A stretch of 64,000 nt of DNA, taken from assembly GCA_020638695.1 (NCBI GenBank), contig JACKIB010000021.1:27613-91612 (forward strand), given 5' to 3'. The stretch comes from Planctomycetota bacterium. Its GTDB lineage: Bacteria > Planctomycetota > UBA1135 > UBA2386. The position numbers and the translations under genes are program-made. This document shows positions 7,933 to 16,720 of this stretch, one piece after another; the first letter of the stretch is position 1; every line of letters starts with the position of its first letter. The notes beneath the pieces were generated by a model. That model did not search any database and was not told the DNA's origin. It was given only the letters and a program-made list of their open reading frames with translations.

Positions 7933-9285
7933 ATGTCTCGATGCCTGCTCCCCGTCTCGTTCCTCGCCTGCTGCATCGCGGCCCCCGTCGCCGCACAGGT
8001 GCCAGACGGCTGGGCCGTGATCTCGTACGTGGGAACCGGGATGGCCAACATCCCCAACGGCGGCCTGACCCTGCTGCATCCACGCACCAAGTCGAGCGCC
8101 CAGGTCACCGGGCTCCCGATCGACCTGACCGGGGGAGCCAACGACGGCATCCGTCGGGGCGCGGGCTCGGTCTACGTCGACGCGGAAGGTGACCTTTGGG
8201 TGGGTGAAGTCGGCCCGCCGGGCACCTCGATCGAGTTGTTTCGCTTGCGGCTGTCGGGCAACGCCGCGACCGTCGTCAGCAAGACCACCGTCGGAAGCGT
8301 CGCCCCGAGTTCCCTGGCCGCCGACTGGCTGGGCATCACCGGGATCTCGGTCCTGCGCGACGGCGACGTGTTGTTCTCGGTCGCAGGCCTGCAGAACTCC
8401 GCGCCGCTCAACGGTGCTCGTCTGGCACGCCTGTCCCGCACCAACGGCACGGTCACCCCGATCCCGACCGCGGGCGTCCAAGGCGACATCGTCGCCTCGG
8501 TCGCCAGCCGCGACGGCAAGTTCGCCTACCTGCACGCCGTGACCAACTACGGCGGCCGGAACCCAATCGTCGAGGTCCCGCTGGCCGGCGGCACCGCGCG
8601 GACCATCTTCGGCGCTTGGGTCGTGCACTCGATGTTCGTCGACGCCCAGGGATTCCTACTGATCACCAACTCGACCTACGTGCTCGAGATCGACCCGAAC
8701 ACCAACGCGTTCCGCGGCCTGGGCGGCGTGTTCAACGCCACCACTCGCGGCGTGGTCGCCGAGTTCGGCACCGGCAACCCGTTGGTGTTCGCATCCGACA
8801 CCACCAGCAGCTCCGGCGGATACTGGTTCACCGACCGACGCACGCTACAGCACACGATGATCAACTACGCCGGCGGCGACACCGTGACCGACATGGCGAT
8901 CCGCCAGGCAGTCCAGCCGTACGGCACCAGCACCTCGGGCAACCGCGACTACGCGGTATCGCGCGCGTTCACCGCCACGGGCCTGCCGCTCACCGGCAAC
9001 GGCGCGTTCTCGTTCGCGGTCGACTCCACGGTCCCGCAGACCGCCGGGTTCCTGACCCTCTGTGCCGCGCAGGCGTCGACTCGGCTCCTCGGTGTGGACG
9101 TCCACGTCGACCTGTCGCGGGTCGTCGCGCTGGTCCCCGTCCTGTCGAACACGCCGCTCACCCTGCCGATCCCGGGCAGTGTCCCCGCACCGACCGCGGT
9201 GTTCCTGCAGGCGTTCTTCGACGACATCGGCGCACCACAGCGAATCGGCGCCAGCGAGGGGCTGCGGATCGGGGTCGTGCGGTAG
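7933..9285 (+). CDS. Secreted protein of unknown function
   Basis: The 450-residue protein starts with a clear signal peptide (MSRCLLPVSFLACCIAAPVAAQ, cleavage probably after AAAQ-like site near residue 22). The rest is rich in Gly, Thr and Val with repeated short beta-strand patterns such as LWVGEVGPPGTSIELFRL and FVDAQGFLLITN, suggesting a beta-propeller of NHL or SMP-30 style. The last 80 residues (LCAAQASTRLLGVDV to the end) look like a compact beta domain. No catalytic motif was recognised. It is monocistronic and converges on the AIM24 genes. Confidence 0.7.
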   Translation: MSRCLLPVSFLACCIAAPVAAQVPDGWAVISYVGTGMANIPNGGLTLLHPRTKSSAQVTGLPIDLTGGANDGIRRGAGSVYVDAEGDLWVGEVGPPGTSIELFRLRLSGNAATVVSKTTVGSVAPSSLAADWLGITGISVLRDGDVLFSVAGLQNSAPLNGARLARLSRTNGTVTPIPTAGVQGDIVASVASRDGKFAYLHAVTNYGGRNPIVEVPLAGGTARTIFGAWVVHSMFVDAQGFLLITNSTYVLEIDPNTNAFRGLGGVFNATTRGVVAEFGTGNPLVFASDTTSSSGGYWFTDRRTLQHTMINYAGGDTVTDMAIRQAVQPYGTSTSGNRDYAVSRAFTATGLPLTGNGAFSFAVDSTVPQTAGFLTLCAAQASTRLLGVDVHVDLSRVVALVPVLSNTPLTLPIPGSVPAPTAVFLQAFFDDIGAPQRIGASEGLRIGVVR

Positions 9286-9343
9286 CCCGGACCGAGCCCG
9301 GCGATCGAGGGCCGCCCCGCGGGCGATTCGCGGTTGCCGCAGG

Positions 9344-10018
9344 TCAGTCGTTGCTCGACTTGACCGGACGGAACGGGTGCATGAAGTTGGCCAAGGACTG
9401 GGGGCTGCGCGACTGCACCCACAGGCGCCCACGCCCGTGGAACCGCAGCAGGATCTGATCGCCGAACAGGAACGAGCGGATCTTGCGCCGCGCGCGCGTC
9501 ATCTCCCACTGCAGGGTCGGCTCCCACGCCACCGCGTAGCCGTTGTCGACCAGGTAGTCCCCGTCGACGGCAACCTCCTGCACATCGCCATAGGCGTTGA
9601 AGAACAGCGGGCCGGTGCCGGTGCAGCGCAGCACGAACAACCCGGCGCTGAACAGGCCGCGCAGCCCTTCCCACTTCGAGTCGCAGCGCACACCTGAGCC
9701 GGAGGCCAAGTAGGCGCCCTTCTGCAGGAACAGCTCGCCATCGCGCAGCTCGTGACTCACCACGTCGCCGGAGATCGCCGGCGCCAGCGCCAGGGTTCCA
9801 CCGCGGCCGCTCGCCCGAAAGGTGTTCTGGAAGAAGCTCTCGCCGGTCAGCAGCCGGCGCTTGAGCCCCGTCAGCACGCCGCCGCGGGTCGAGGTGGTGA
9901 CGTCGAGATCGCCGTGCATCCACGCCATCGCGCCGGACTCGGCGACGATCTCCTCGCCGGCGGCGAGGTGCAGCTCCAGCACGCTGTAGCTGGGAGGGGT
10001 GAGAACGCGGAATTCCAT
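9344..10018 (-). CDS. AIM24 family protein, copy 3
   Basis: A 224-residue protein of the AIM24/TIGR00266 family, whose members form a trimeric beta-prism-like fold; the bacterial role is not known. Visible hallmarks are the N-terminal AGEEIVAESGAMAWMHGD, the Gly-rich turn GGVLTGLKRRLLTGESFF, and a C-terminal LLRFHGRGRLWVQSRS. It is the last gene of a three-paralogue operon, and its ATG lies 1 nt from the TGA of the middle copy. It has a longer basic tail than its siblings. Confidence 0.9.
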   Translation of the reverse strand: MEFRVLTPPSYSVLELHLAAGEEIVAESGAMAWMHGDLDVTTSTRGGVLTGLKRRLLTGESFFQNTFRASGRGGTLALAPAISGDVVSHELRDGELFLQKGAYLASGSGVRCDSKWEGLRGLFSAGLFVLRCTGTGPLFFNAYGDVQEVAVDGDYLVDNGYAVAWEPTLQWEMTRARRKIRSFLFGDQILLRFHGRGRLWVQSRSPQSLANFMHPFRPVKSSND

Positions 10019-10019
10019 T

Positions 10020-10703
10020 TCAGCTCCTCGGCGGCAACTTGGGTCCGATCGTCAGGCCGAAGCCACGCGGGTTGTGCGACTGCACCAGGATCTTGCCGCG
10101 GCCGCGGAAGTGGAGCACCAGGCCCTCGCCAGCGGTGAACGACGACACCCAACTGCCCCCGGCCTTGCCGAGCGAGTACTCCAGGCCCTCCTCGAAGGCG
10201 ACCACGTGCCCGGTGTCGACCACCATTTCGTCTTCCACGTCGAGTTCGGTGATCCGGCCGAATGCGTTGACCAGCAGGTGCCCGGTTCCCGACACGCGCA
10301 GGAAGAACACCCCCTCGCCGGTGAGGATGCCGCGCAGGCCCTGGTACTGGGTGTCGAGGTCGAGCGCCCCGGCCGACCCGAGGTAGCTGCCGCCAGCGCA
10401 CAACCACGGGGTGCCGGAGATCTCGACCATCCTCACCTCGCCGGGCAACGTGGGTGCGAGCGCGACCTCGCCGGCCGCGCCGTCACGCACGCGGTAGGTC
10501 GACAGGAAGAAGCTGTCGCCCCCGACCAGGCGCTTGATGCCGGCCAGGATCCCACCCTTGCCGCGAGGTCGGGTGGTGACGTCGAACTCGACGTTGGTCG
10601 AGGCGCGGAACATCGCCCCGGCTTCGGACACCAACTCGTCGCCGGGGTCGAGGGTGCACAGGGCGGAGCCGAACGCCCCACGGGACAGGATCTCGATCTT
10701 CAT
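10020..10703 (-). CDS. AIM24 family protein, copy 2
   Basis: A 227-residue AIM24-family protein. It has LDPGDELVSEAGAMFRAS, then GGILAGIKRLVGGDSFFL and a C-terminal VLHFRGRGKILVQSHNPRG. Like its neighbours it keeps the EXGAM motif near residue 30 and the FRGRGxxxxQ signature near the end. It is the middle gene of the operon, separated from copy 1 by 34 nt and from copy 3 by 1 nt. Confidence 0.9.
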   Translation of the reverse strand: MKIEILSRGAFGSALCTLDPGDELVSEAGAMFRASTNVEFDVTTRPRGKGGILAGIKRLVGGDSFFLSTYRVRDGAAGEVALAPTLPGEVRMVEISGTPWLCAGGSYLGSAGALDLDTQYQGLRGILTGEGVFFLRVSGTGHLLVNAFGRITELDVEDEMVVDTGHVVAFEEGLEYSLGKAGGSWVSSFTAGEGLVLHFRGRGKILVQSHNPRGFGLTIGPKLPPRS

Positions 10704-10737
10704 GCGTGCCTCGTCAGGAGAGCCATGGACGTGCGGC

Positions 10738-11400
10738 TCAGCCGATGCAGAACGGACTCAACCAACCGACGGTCTCGCCGACCGTGCGGGTCTGCAGGAA
10801 CACCCTGCCGCGGCCGCGGAACTGCAACACCAAACCCTCGCCGGAGAACAGCGTCTGCTTGAGCCCACCCATCCCGGCGATCGAGTACTCGAGCGCCGGC
10901 TCCCACGCGACGATGTGCCCGGTGTCGACAGTGAGTTGCCCGTCCACCTCGCGCTCCACCACCGCGCCGTAGCTGTTGTAGAACAGGTCCCCGCGGCCGG
11001 TGACCCGCAGGAAGAACGCACCCTTGCCGCTGAACATGTAGCGCAGACCACCGAACCGGGTGCTGAGCTGCACCCCCGGCGAACAGGCCAGGAACGCACC
11101 AGCGGTCAGGATCAACCCGTCGTCGCTCCCCAGCTCGCGGTGCATCACCTGGCCGGGCACCGCCGGGGCCAAGGTCAACCACCCCCCGCGCGGCGCGGTG
11201 TACTCGCCGACGAACAGCGACTCACCGCCGAACAGCTTGCGCCCGAGCCCGGAGAGCAGCCCCCCCATGATGCGGCTTCTCAGCTCCATGTGACGGCTCA
11301 TTCGGCTCATCGCCCCGCTCTCCGCCGTGATCGTCTCGCCGGGCGCAAGGCCGAGGGTCAGCTCGCCGTAGTCCGGGTTACCCAGGATCTGGAACTCCAT
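10738..11400 (-). CDS. AIM24 family protein, copy 1
   Basis: A 220-residue AIM24-family protein and the promoter-proximal copy. Signature segments are APGETITAESGAMSRMSRH, GGLLSGLGRKLFGGESLF, GHIVAWEPALEYSI and LQFRGRGRVFLQTRT. The ATG at 11400 gives MEFQILG, matching the MEFRVLT start of copy 3; the open frame extends 11 codons further but without similarity. The three copies differ widely, so the triplication is old. Confidence 0.9.
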   Translation of the reverse strand: MEFQILGNPDYGELTLGLAPGETITAESGAMSRMSRHMELRSRIMGGLLSGLGRKLFGGESLFVGEYTAPRGGWLTLAPAVPGQVMHRELGSDDGLILTAGAFLACSPGVQLSTRFGGLRYMFSGKGAFFLRVTGRGDLFYNSYGAVVEREVDGQLTVDTGHIVAWEPALEYSIAGMGGLKQTLFSGEGLVLQFRGRGRVFLQTRTVGETVGWLSPFCIG

Positions 11401-11522
11401 CGCGGCCAGGTTAGGCGACGCCGCGGCGAACATTCACGATGCGAACGCCGTTTCGTGACATCGACACTCGTCCGGCGTGATCCCAGACGTGACCCCTGCA
11501 CTCCGAGCGGGGGATGCGAAGC

Positions 11523-11540
11523 GGCGGATCTTCATCCGCC
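11523..11540 (+). promoter_or_regulatory. Perfect hairpin upstream of a secreted-protein gene
   Basis: GGCGGAT and ATCCGCC form a 7-bp perfect stem around a CTTC loop. It lies between the divergent AIM24 operon and the gene at 11650, about 110 nt before the latter's ATG. It has no T-run, so it is not an intrinsic terminator of the usual type; an operator or leader hairpin is possible. Confidence 0.35.
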
Positions 11541-11649
11541 AGCATGGGCCCCCCTCCCTCTCCACGAGCGCTGGGGCCGCACCCCGAGCTTCGCGGCAGG
11601 GTATGGTGTTTCGCACCTTTCTCTTCCCCCACAACCACTCCTCCCGACC

Positions 11650-12705
11650 ATGCAGCGAAAGCTCGCCATCCTGGCCACCCTCGCCGTCCCGACGTTCCTC
11701 GCCGACGCCTCGGCCCAGATCGTCAAGTACGCCGTCAGCCCTGCTGGCTACGAGTTCCAGACCGGCAACTCGAACAACACCTTTCCGCTCGGTCGCGTGT
11801 CAGCCAGCTACCAGCAGATCCACGATGCCGCCGACATGGGTGCCCTCAACTCCCACGCCGCCATGGTGATCAGCGGCATGCACTTCCGCCCGGCTGCGTC
11901 CTATTCGATCACGGCGCGCGCGTTCGACGTGCAGGTCACGCTGTCCACCACCTCGGTGACCTCCGCGGCCATGTCGACCACGTTCTCCGCCAACCTCGGC
12001 ACCAACACCACCGTGGTGCTGCCGTACACCAACTTCAACCTGCCGGCCGGCGCGGGCACCGGCGGCGACCCGAACGCGCCGCTGTGGAAGTTCCCGTTCA
12101 CCACGATCTACCCGTACAACGCCGCGTCCGGCAACCTCGTCTGGGACTGGCGCCAGAAGAACTCGACCTCGACCACGAGCGCGTTCTTCGACTTCGTCAG
12201 CAACGTCCCCACGGTGCCGATCACCAAGAGCGTCGGCGATGGTTGCACCGCAACCGGACAGACCAGCGCAGCGACCTCCGACCTGACTCCCTCGGGCAGC
12301 AACATCGTCGCCTCGCTGTCGAACGGCCGCGCGAGCTCGCCCGCGTTCGCCGCCATCGGCTTGTCGCGCGCCTACGCACCGCTGTGGTGCGGCACCCTGT
12401 GGGTCAACCCGATCATCGTGGCCGCCGGCGCCACCGACAGCACGGGGAGCTGGACCTTGGCGACGTTCCCGTCGTCGGTGCTGAACTTCCCCAGCTACAC
12501 CGAAGTGTTCCTGCAGTACGCGTTCGCGGATGCCGGCCTGGCCGGCGGCGTGGGCCTGTCGAACTACGCGGTCGGCGCGTCGCCGCCGAACGGTTCCACC
12601 TACATCAGCCGGCTGTGGAACGTCTCGACCGCCAACGGCTCGGAGACCGCGACCACCGGATCGAAAGCCAAGAACGGTCTGGTGACGATGTTCACCATCC
12701 TGTAG
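11650..12705 (+). CDS. Secreted protein of unknown function
   Basis: A 351-residue protein with a signal peptide (MQRKLAILATLAVPTFLADASAQ). The mature part is Ser/Thr/Asn-rich, starts IVKYAVSPAGYEFQTGN, and ends in a beta-rich C-terminal half with VGDGCTATGQTSAA followed by a second Cys in PLWCGTLWVNP. The pattern of a GxGC turn, a beta domain of about 130 residues and a WxNP-like segment is shared with other secreted proteins of this window (for example the gene at 17410), hinting at a lineage-specific C-terminal module. No enzymatic motif was seen. The ATG was chosen for the signal peptide; the frame is open much further upstream without coding character. Confidence 0.7.
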   Translation: MQRKLAILATLAVPTFLADASAQIVKYAVSPAGYEFQTGNSNNTFPLGRVSASYQQIHDAADMGALNSHAAMVISGMHFRPAASYSITARAFDVQVTLSTTSVTSAAMSTTFSANLGTNTTVVLPYTNFNLPAGAGTGGDPNAPLWKFPFTTIYPYNAASGNLVWDWRQKNSTSTTSAFFDFVSNVPTVPITKSVGDGCTATGQTSAATSDLTPSGSNIVASLSNGRASSPAFAAIGLSRAYAPLWCGTLWVNPIIVAAGATDSTGSWTLATFPSSVLNFPSYTEVFLQYAFADAGLAGGVGLSNYAVGASPPNGSTYISRLWNVSTANGSETATTGSKAKNGLVTMFTIL

Positions 12706-12965
12706 CAGCCCCGCCAGGCCTGCACGGCCGCAGCACCCGCTCACGCGTCGAAGCGGTTCGACCGCGCCGCGTCAACGGCAGACATGCGGGTGCAGTGAGC
12801 CGCCGGGCCGACCGCGCTCCCGGCGGCAGCCGCGGCGCGGGGCGCCCGCGGGGTCGCCACCGGACTCCCGAACACCCGGCGTCATCGAGCCGATCCGCGC
12901 CGGCCTCGCGCCGGCGTGAGCCAGCCTCAGGGCGAGGCCCTGCAACTGCCGAGGTCAGCGCAGAC

Positions 12966-13970
12966 ATGAAGCGCTCCACACTCGGCTCGTTCCTCGCTCT
13001 TCCTCTGCTCGCCTTCGGATCCGCGAGCTGCACGACGGTGCAGCAGATCCGCGTCCCGGTGGTCCGTCCTGCGCCGGTCGACTTCGCCGGCGGTCGCACG
13101 CTCGCGATTCACCGATTCGCCGGCTCCGACGCTGGCTCGCTCGAGGGCGACTTCGTCCGCGCGCTGCGCGGCGCGACGAACCCCGCCACCGGCAAGCCGG
13201 GATTCGAGGTGTTGGATCGGTCGCAGGTCGACCACCTGCTCGACCGGATGCAGGGCGCCGGGTCCACCGAGATCGACACCAAGGGCAAGGAGCTGCTGGC
13301 CCGGTGGCGCAGCGTCGAGGTGATCCTCAAGCCGACCGTCGCCGAGCACGGCGTGCGCGAGACCGTCGAGGTCACCCCGCAGGTCAACGCCAAGGTGTTC
13401 CAGGGCGTCACCTTGACGCGGCAGGCAACCGCGGTGGTGCGCCTCGAGGTCCGCGCCCTCGACGGCAAGGACCGCACGCTGGACCAGGTCGAACTGGTCG
13501 GCCGGGCGCAGCGCACGACCAAGGCGACCAACGGCAAGCCGGCGTCGATCGACCACGCCGCGCTGCTGGCGAACGCGCGCGCCCAAGTCGTGCAGCGCTA
13601 CCTGGCTCGCGTGATGCCGCGCCGGGAGTTCGTCGGCGTAAATCTCTACTTCGACAAGACCCTGCCGGACCTGCAGGTCGGCAACGGCTTCGCACAGACC
13701 GGCGACTGGCAGGCCGCACACGACAGCTACCGGACCGCAACGGAACAGGCGACCGGGGAGCTGGCGAAGGTCCGCTACAAGGCGTTGTTCAACCTCGGCG
13801 TGGCGCTCGAGTTCACCCAGCGGTTCGCGGAGGCCCGCAAGGCGATGCAGGACGCCTTCCGCCTGGAGCAGGACCGCATCATCACCGCCGAACTCAGCCG
13901 ACTCGCGCGGCGCGAGAAGGACGCGGCGCGGATGCGCCCGCAGCCGCAGAACGCGACGCCCGGGCAGTGA
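12966..13970 (+). CDS. CsgG-like lipoprotein with TPR-like C-terminus
   Basis: A 334-residue predicted lipoprotein: MKRSTLGSFLALPLLAFG is followed by the lipobox SASC, so Cys near residue 22 would be lipidated. Residues 45-110 (RTLAIHRFAGSD, then FEVLDRSQVDHLLDRMQGAG) match the opening of CsgG/LpoB-type domains, in which an FxVLDR...LL strand-helix unit is common. The C-terminal 100 residues contain helical pairs with AxxxYxxA spacing (GDWQAAHDSYRTATEQATGE, LFNLGVALEFTQRFAEARKA), consistent with TPRs. An outer-membrane-associated adaptor role is likely; the partner is unknown. Confidence 0.7.
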   Translation: MKRSTLGSFLALPLLAFGSASCTTVQQIRVPVVRPAPVDFAGGRTLAIHRFAGSDAGSLEGDFVRALRGATNPATGKPGFEVLDRSQVDHLLDRMQGAGSTEIDTKGKELLARWRSVEVILKPTVAEHGVRETVEVTPQVNAKVFQGVTLTRQATAVVRLEVRALDGKDRTLDQVELVGRAQRTTKATNGKPASIDHAALLANARAQVVQRYLARVMPRREFVGVNLYFDKTLPDLQVGNGFAQTGDWQAAHDSYRTATEQATGELAKVRYKALFNLGVALEFTQRFAEARKAMQDAFRLEQDRIITAELSRLARREKDAARMRPQPQNATPGQ

Positions 13971-14093
13971 GCTGACGTCCGCGCCCGGGACGAGCAAGCC
14001 CGGCCGATCGTCGTTCCCCCGCAGCGCGCAGGGCCTCGCCGATGCCCCGGATGCGCGCAGCGCAGTCGAGCCCACCGCACAGGCACGGACCGG

Positions 14094-14834
14094 TCAAGGC
14101 ACGTCCGTGCCGAGATCCACCAGCCACGGCGTGCGCTGCGACCGCTGCACCGCCGCCTCTGCGAGGGGGAACCAACGCGGCACCCGGTCGAGCACTCCCG
14201 CGTCGGCCGACGCCACCACCGACGAAGGGTCCGGCTCGAGGGCGACCAGCACGCGATCCGGGTCGGCGACAAGCTCGACACGCCAAGGCAATCCGCCGCC
14301 GGCAGCGTGCTCGAGAATCGCGCCGCGCAGCCGCCCACTGTTCGACACCGGCGCATCGAGCAGGAAACGACACTCGGCGACGTCGAGGCTTGCGAGCGCG
14401 TCGGACAACAGCTCGAGCGCCGGACCGGTCTCGTGCACCATCCGGTAGCTGCCGTGCATGCTGGCCATGTCGCGCAACACGCGATCCCGACCGACCAGTA
14501 GCACGCCTCCCGACAGCGCCGCCTCGATGCTCGTCAGCACGTTGAATCCGTCGATCCACAGCGTGGCGCCCCGCAACGACTCGGGCGGCATCCGGCGCGC
14601 CGCGCGAATGCCGCGCTGCGCGTCGGTGCACGCGCAGCGGCGGACCGCCCGCCGCTGGCGCTCCTCGAGCGCATGGCGGTTGCCGCACAGCTCGAGCGAC
14701 GCGTCCGGCGGATAGCCGCGCCCCAACAGCCAGCTCAGCTCGGACACCGCGGCACGCAACGGTCCGAGCGCGCCGGCCGCGAACAGACGCCCGTCCTCGG
14801 GGTGCGGGCCGCGGTGCACCCTTCGATCCGGCAT
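14094..14834 (-). CDS. DUF434 domain protein
   Basis: A 246-residue protein that fits the DUF434/DUF5616 family. It opens with a GPHPEDGRLFAAGALGPLR segment, followed by ELSWLLGRGYPPDASLELCG and the Cys pair in QRRAVRRCAC, then a second domain starting LRGATLWIDGFNVLTSIEAA. The IDGFN motif resembles the first acidic strand of NYN/PIN-like nucleases, and DRVLRDMAS and ECRFLLDAPVSNSGR supply later acidic or Ser/Asn positions. Biochemistry of this family is not established. The ATG at 14834 is 7 nt from the stop codon of the probable selenoprotein gene, so both are cotranscribed. Confidence 0.8.
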   Translation of the reverse strand: MPDRRVHRGPHPEDGRLFAAGALGPLRAAVSELSWLLGRGYPPDASLELCGNRHALEERQRRAVRRCACTDAQRGIRAARRMPPESLRGATLWIDGFNVLTSIEAALSGGVLLVGRDRVLRDMASMHGSYRMVHETGPALELLSDALASLDVAECRFLLDAPVSNSGRLRGAILEHAAGGGLPWRVELVADPDRVLVALEPDPSSVVASADAGVLDRVPRWFPLAEAAVQRSQRTPWLVDLGTDVP

Positions 14835-14841
14835 CGCGTCC

Positions 14842-15387
14842 TCAGTCCAGGTCCGCGGTCGAGCCGAACGCGTCGAAGTCCGGGTGATCCGCGGAATGGG
14901 CGTAGCGGTGCACCCGCAGCACACGCCCGGCGCGCACCAGGAACGCCCCGGACATCTGCCAGACGTCTCCGCTCGGCCGCCCCACTCCATGGCCAGCGAG
15001 GAGCGCGCGCGCCCCGGCCAACCAAACGCGCGGCCCGAGCACCTGCCCCAACCCGCCGCGCGTCACGCCGAATGCCGTGTAGAGCACCTTCGCCTCGTCG
15101 CACACCACGCGTGCCTCGGGCCACAGCTCGGGAAACAGCTGCGCCGCGGCCGCGGGTGAGGCATGACTCACCAGCAATACCTCGGCATACCCCGGTCGAG
15201 CGCTCGCGCGGCGGACCGCCGCGACTGCCTCCCGGCAGAACGGTCAACCCAGGTGGCGCAGGAACAGGATCAACGTCGGGTCGGTCCCCAGCTGGTCGCG
15301 CAGGGTCGACCCGCGCAGGTTCAGGCCGACCACGCGGTGGTCCAGTAGGTCGTCCGGCAGGATCGCGTCGTGCTCCATCGGGTTCAT
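14842..15387 (-). CDS. Peroxiredoxin-like selenoprotein (in-frame UGA as Sec)
   Basis: A continuous 181-residue thioredoxin-fold protein is obtained only if the TGA at 15246-15244 is read as selenocysteine. The frame gives LILFLRHLG-U-PFCREAVAAVRRAS, so the redox site is U48-P-F-C51, exactly where relatives of the AhpC/TSA_2 (PRXL2-like, also SelL-related) family have a GCPFCRE-type CxxC. Downstream family features continue without break: VSHASPAAAAQLFPEL, KVLYTAFGVTRGG, and DVWQMSGAFLVRAGRV ending HRYAHSADHPDFDAFG. A hairpin of bacterial SECIS type starts at the UGA itself. The normal stop codon is also TGA (14844-14842). The start may be ATG 15387 or ATG 15378. The usual annotation would split it into two fragments. 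Confidence 0.82.
15214..15245 (-). promoter_or_regulatory. Bacterial SECIS-like hairpin after the Sec UGA
   Basis: On the minus strand, GACCG (which includes the GA of the UGA codon) can pair with CGGTC at 15218-15214. Inside it, CTGCC (15238-15234) pairs with GGCAG (15229-15225) around a GGGA tetraloop. The small UU/UCGCGG internal loop separates the two 5-bp stems. A G-containing apical loop 10-15 nt after the UGA fits the general plan of bacterial SECIS elements bound by SelB. Confidence 0.65.
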
Positions 15388-15634
15388 TCTGCGGCAAGAG
15401 CCGGGTACGTCGGCTGCGCCGGTGCCCTTCGGTGGCGAGATTCCGATCACGGACCCCACCAGTGAGGAGCGTTCGGATCTCCCGATCCACTGGATGCGAG
15501 AGACCGGGGAATCGACACGCGGGAGTTCGCCCGGGCACCACGGTCGCGGGCTCCTCGAAACTGCGACTCGGCACATGCCGCTGGTCAACCGTTCACGCGC
15601 TCGGAAAACCGACGGTGGCGTCCCGCCTCCGACG

Positions 15635-16720
15635 ATGCTCCTCCGTTCGCTCCTGCTGATCGGTCTGGCCTGCGCGCCGGTGTCCGCACAGAACCTGTTC
15701 ACCGCACCCCCCGGTTTCCAGAGCACGGAGGGATCCACCCACACCACCGCGCTGGCCGGCAGCTTCTACGGGCGCTACGCACTGCAGGACGGCAGCCTGC
15801 ACGGGCCGCCGCTGAATCTGCGCGAGATGGCGTTCCGACACGACCCGTTCACCTTCGTCGCCGAAGCGCGCCGCTTCCACACGGTGAGCTTGCGACTCGC
15901 CGACTGCAACATCGCCGCCCGAGTGGCGACGTGGTCCCAGATGCCGGTGTCGACGCCGACCGAGGTGTTCCGCGCCCCAGTGTCGTGGCCGGCAGTGAAG
16001 CAACAGCCCCAGTCCATCCCGCCGAGCTTCGACTACCGCTTTCCGTTCCAGACCAACTGGATCTACTTCGGCCAGCGGGACCTCCACGCCGAGCTCGAGT
16101 TCGTCGGTGGACTGCTCAACAACTCTTCGACCTGGCCAACCTACGGCGCAGAGCTGCCGCTCGACGCCGCGACTCCTCCGCTCACCTACGCCACCGGAAC
16201 CGAGACGAAGTTCGGGTTGGCGTGTCGGCCCACGGCGTACCCCGCCGAAGCCTCGATCTGGGCACTCACGTTCAACTCGCAGGACTCCAATCCTCAGAAC
16301 CACGACACGACCTTCGTGCAGTTGATCACCCGCAACACCGTCTCGTTGCTGGACGTGTTCGCACTCGGGCTCGGCACCACCACCGGGGTCCCATTTCCCG
16401 GGGTCACGTGTTCGTTCAACTACATCGACTTCACCAAGCCGGTGCGGTTGTTCCTCATGCAGCATCCCCTGGTGAACAACACCCGCCGGTTGACGATCTT
16501 CCAAGGGCCGTATCAACCTGCTTGGGCCAACTTCACGCTGCACGGCCAAGCGGTGTTCGACCGGACGGCGGGACGCTTCCTCACCTCGGCGGTCAGCACG
16601 CAGATCCCGGCGATGCCGCCGAAGTTGCCCGAGCGCTACTTGTGGAGCGCAACCGACTGGCTGCCACCCAACGCCGACGGGCCGCAACTGACTACATTGA
16701 TCATCCGCTTCGCCCACTGA
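15635..16720 (+). CDS. Secreted protein of unknown function
   Basis: A 361-residue protein beginning MLLRSLLLIGLACAPVSAQ, a clear signal peptide. The mature part starts NLFTAPPGFQSTEGS and is rich in aromatic residues and Pro (for example FDYRFPFQTNWIYFGQRDLHAELEF). It contains a single predicted beta-sandwich-like region and a short C-terminal LWSATDWLPPNADGPQLT. I recognise no family. The ATG is the first one followed by a signal peptide; the frame is open 70 codons further upstream without coding character. It is divergent from the selenoprotein gene. Confidence 0.65.
   Translation: MLLRSLLLIGLACAPVSAQNLFTAPPGFQSTEGSTHTTALAGSFYGRYALQDGSLHGPPLNLREMAFRHDPFTFVAEARRFHTVSLRLADCNIAARVATWSQMPVSTPTEVFRAPVSWPAVKQQPQSIPPSFDYRFPFQTNWIYFGQRDLHAELEFVGGLLNNSSTWPTYGAELPLDAATPPLTYATGTETKFGLACRPTAYPAEASIWALTFNSQDSNPQNHDTTFVQLITRNTVSLLDVFALGLGTTTGVPFPGVTCSFNYIDFTKPVRLFLMQHPLVNNTRRLTIFQGPYQPAWANFTLHGQAVFDRTAGRFLTSAVSTQIPAMPPKLPERYLWSATDWLPPNADGPQLTTLIIRFAH

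Noticed and set aside
11523..11540. Intrinsic terminator between the AIM24 operon and the gene at 11650
   Set aside because: Both flanking genes are divergently transcribed away from this hairpin and no T-run follows it, so a terminator makes no sense there.
15244..15747. Treating the upstream half of the UGA-containing gene as a separate short gene ending at 15244
   Set aside because: Its only recognisable part (47 residues) is the first strand of the peroxiredoxin-like fold, which continues in the same frame right after the UGA. Two genes would each be incomplete.
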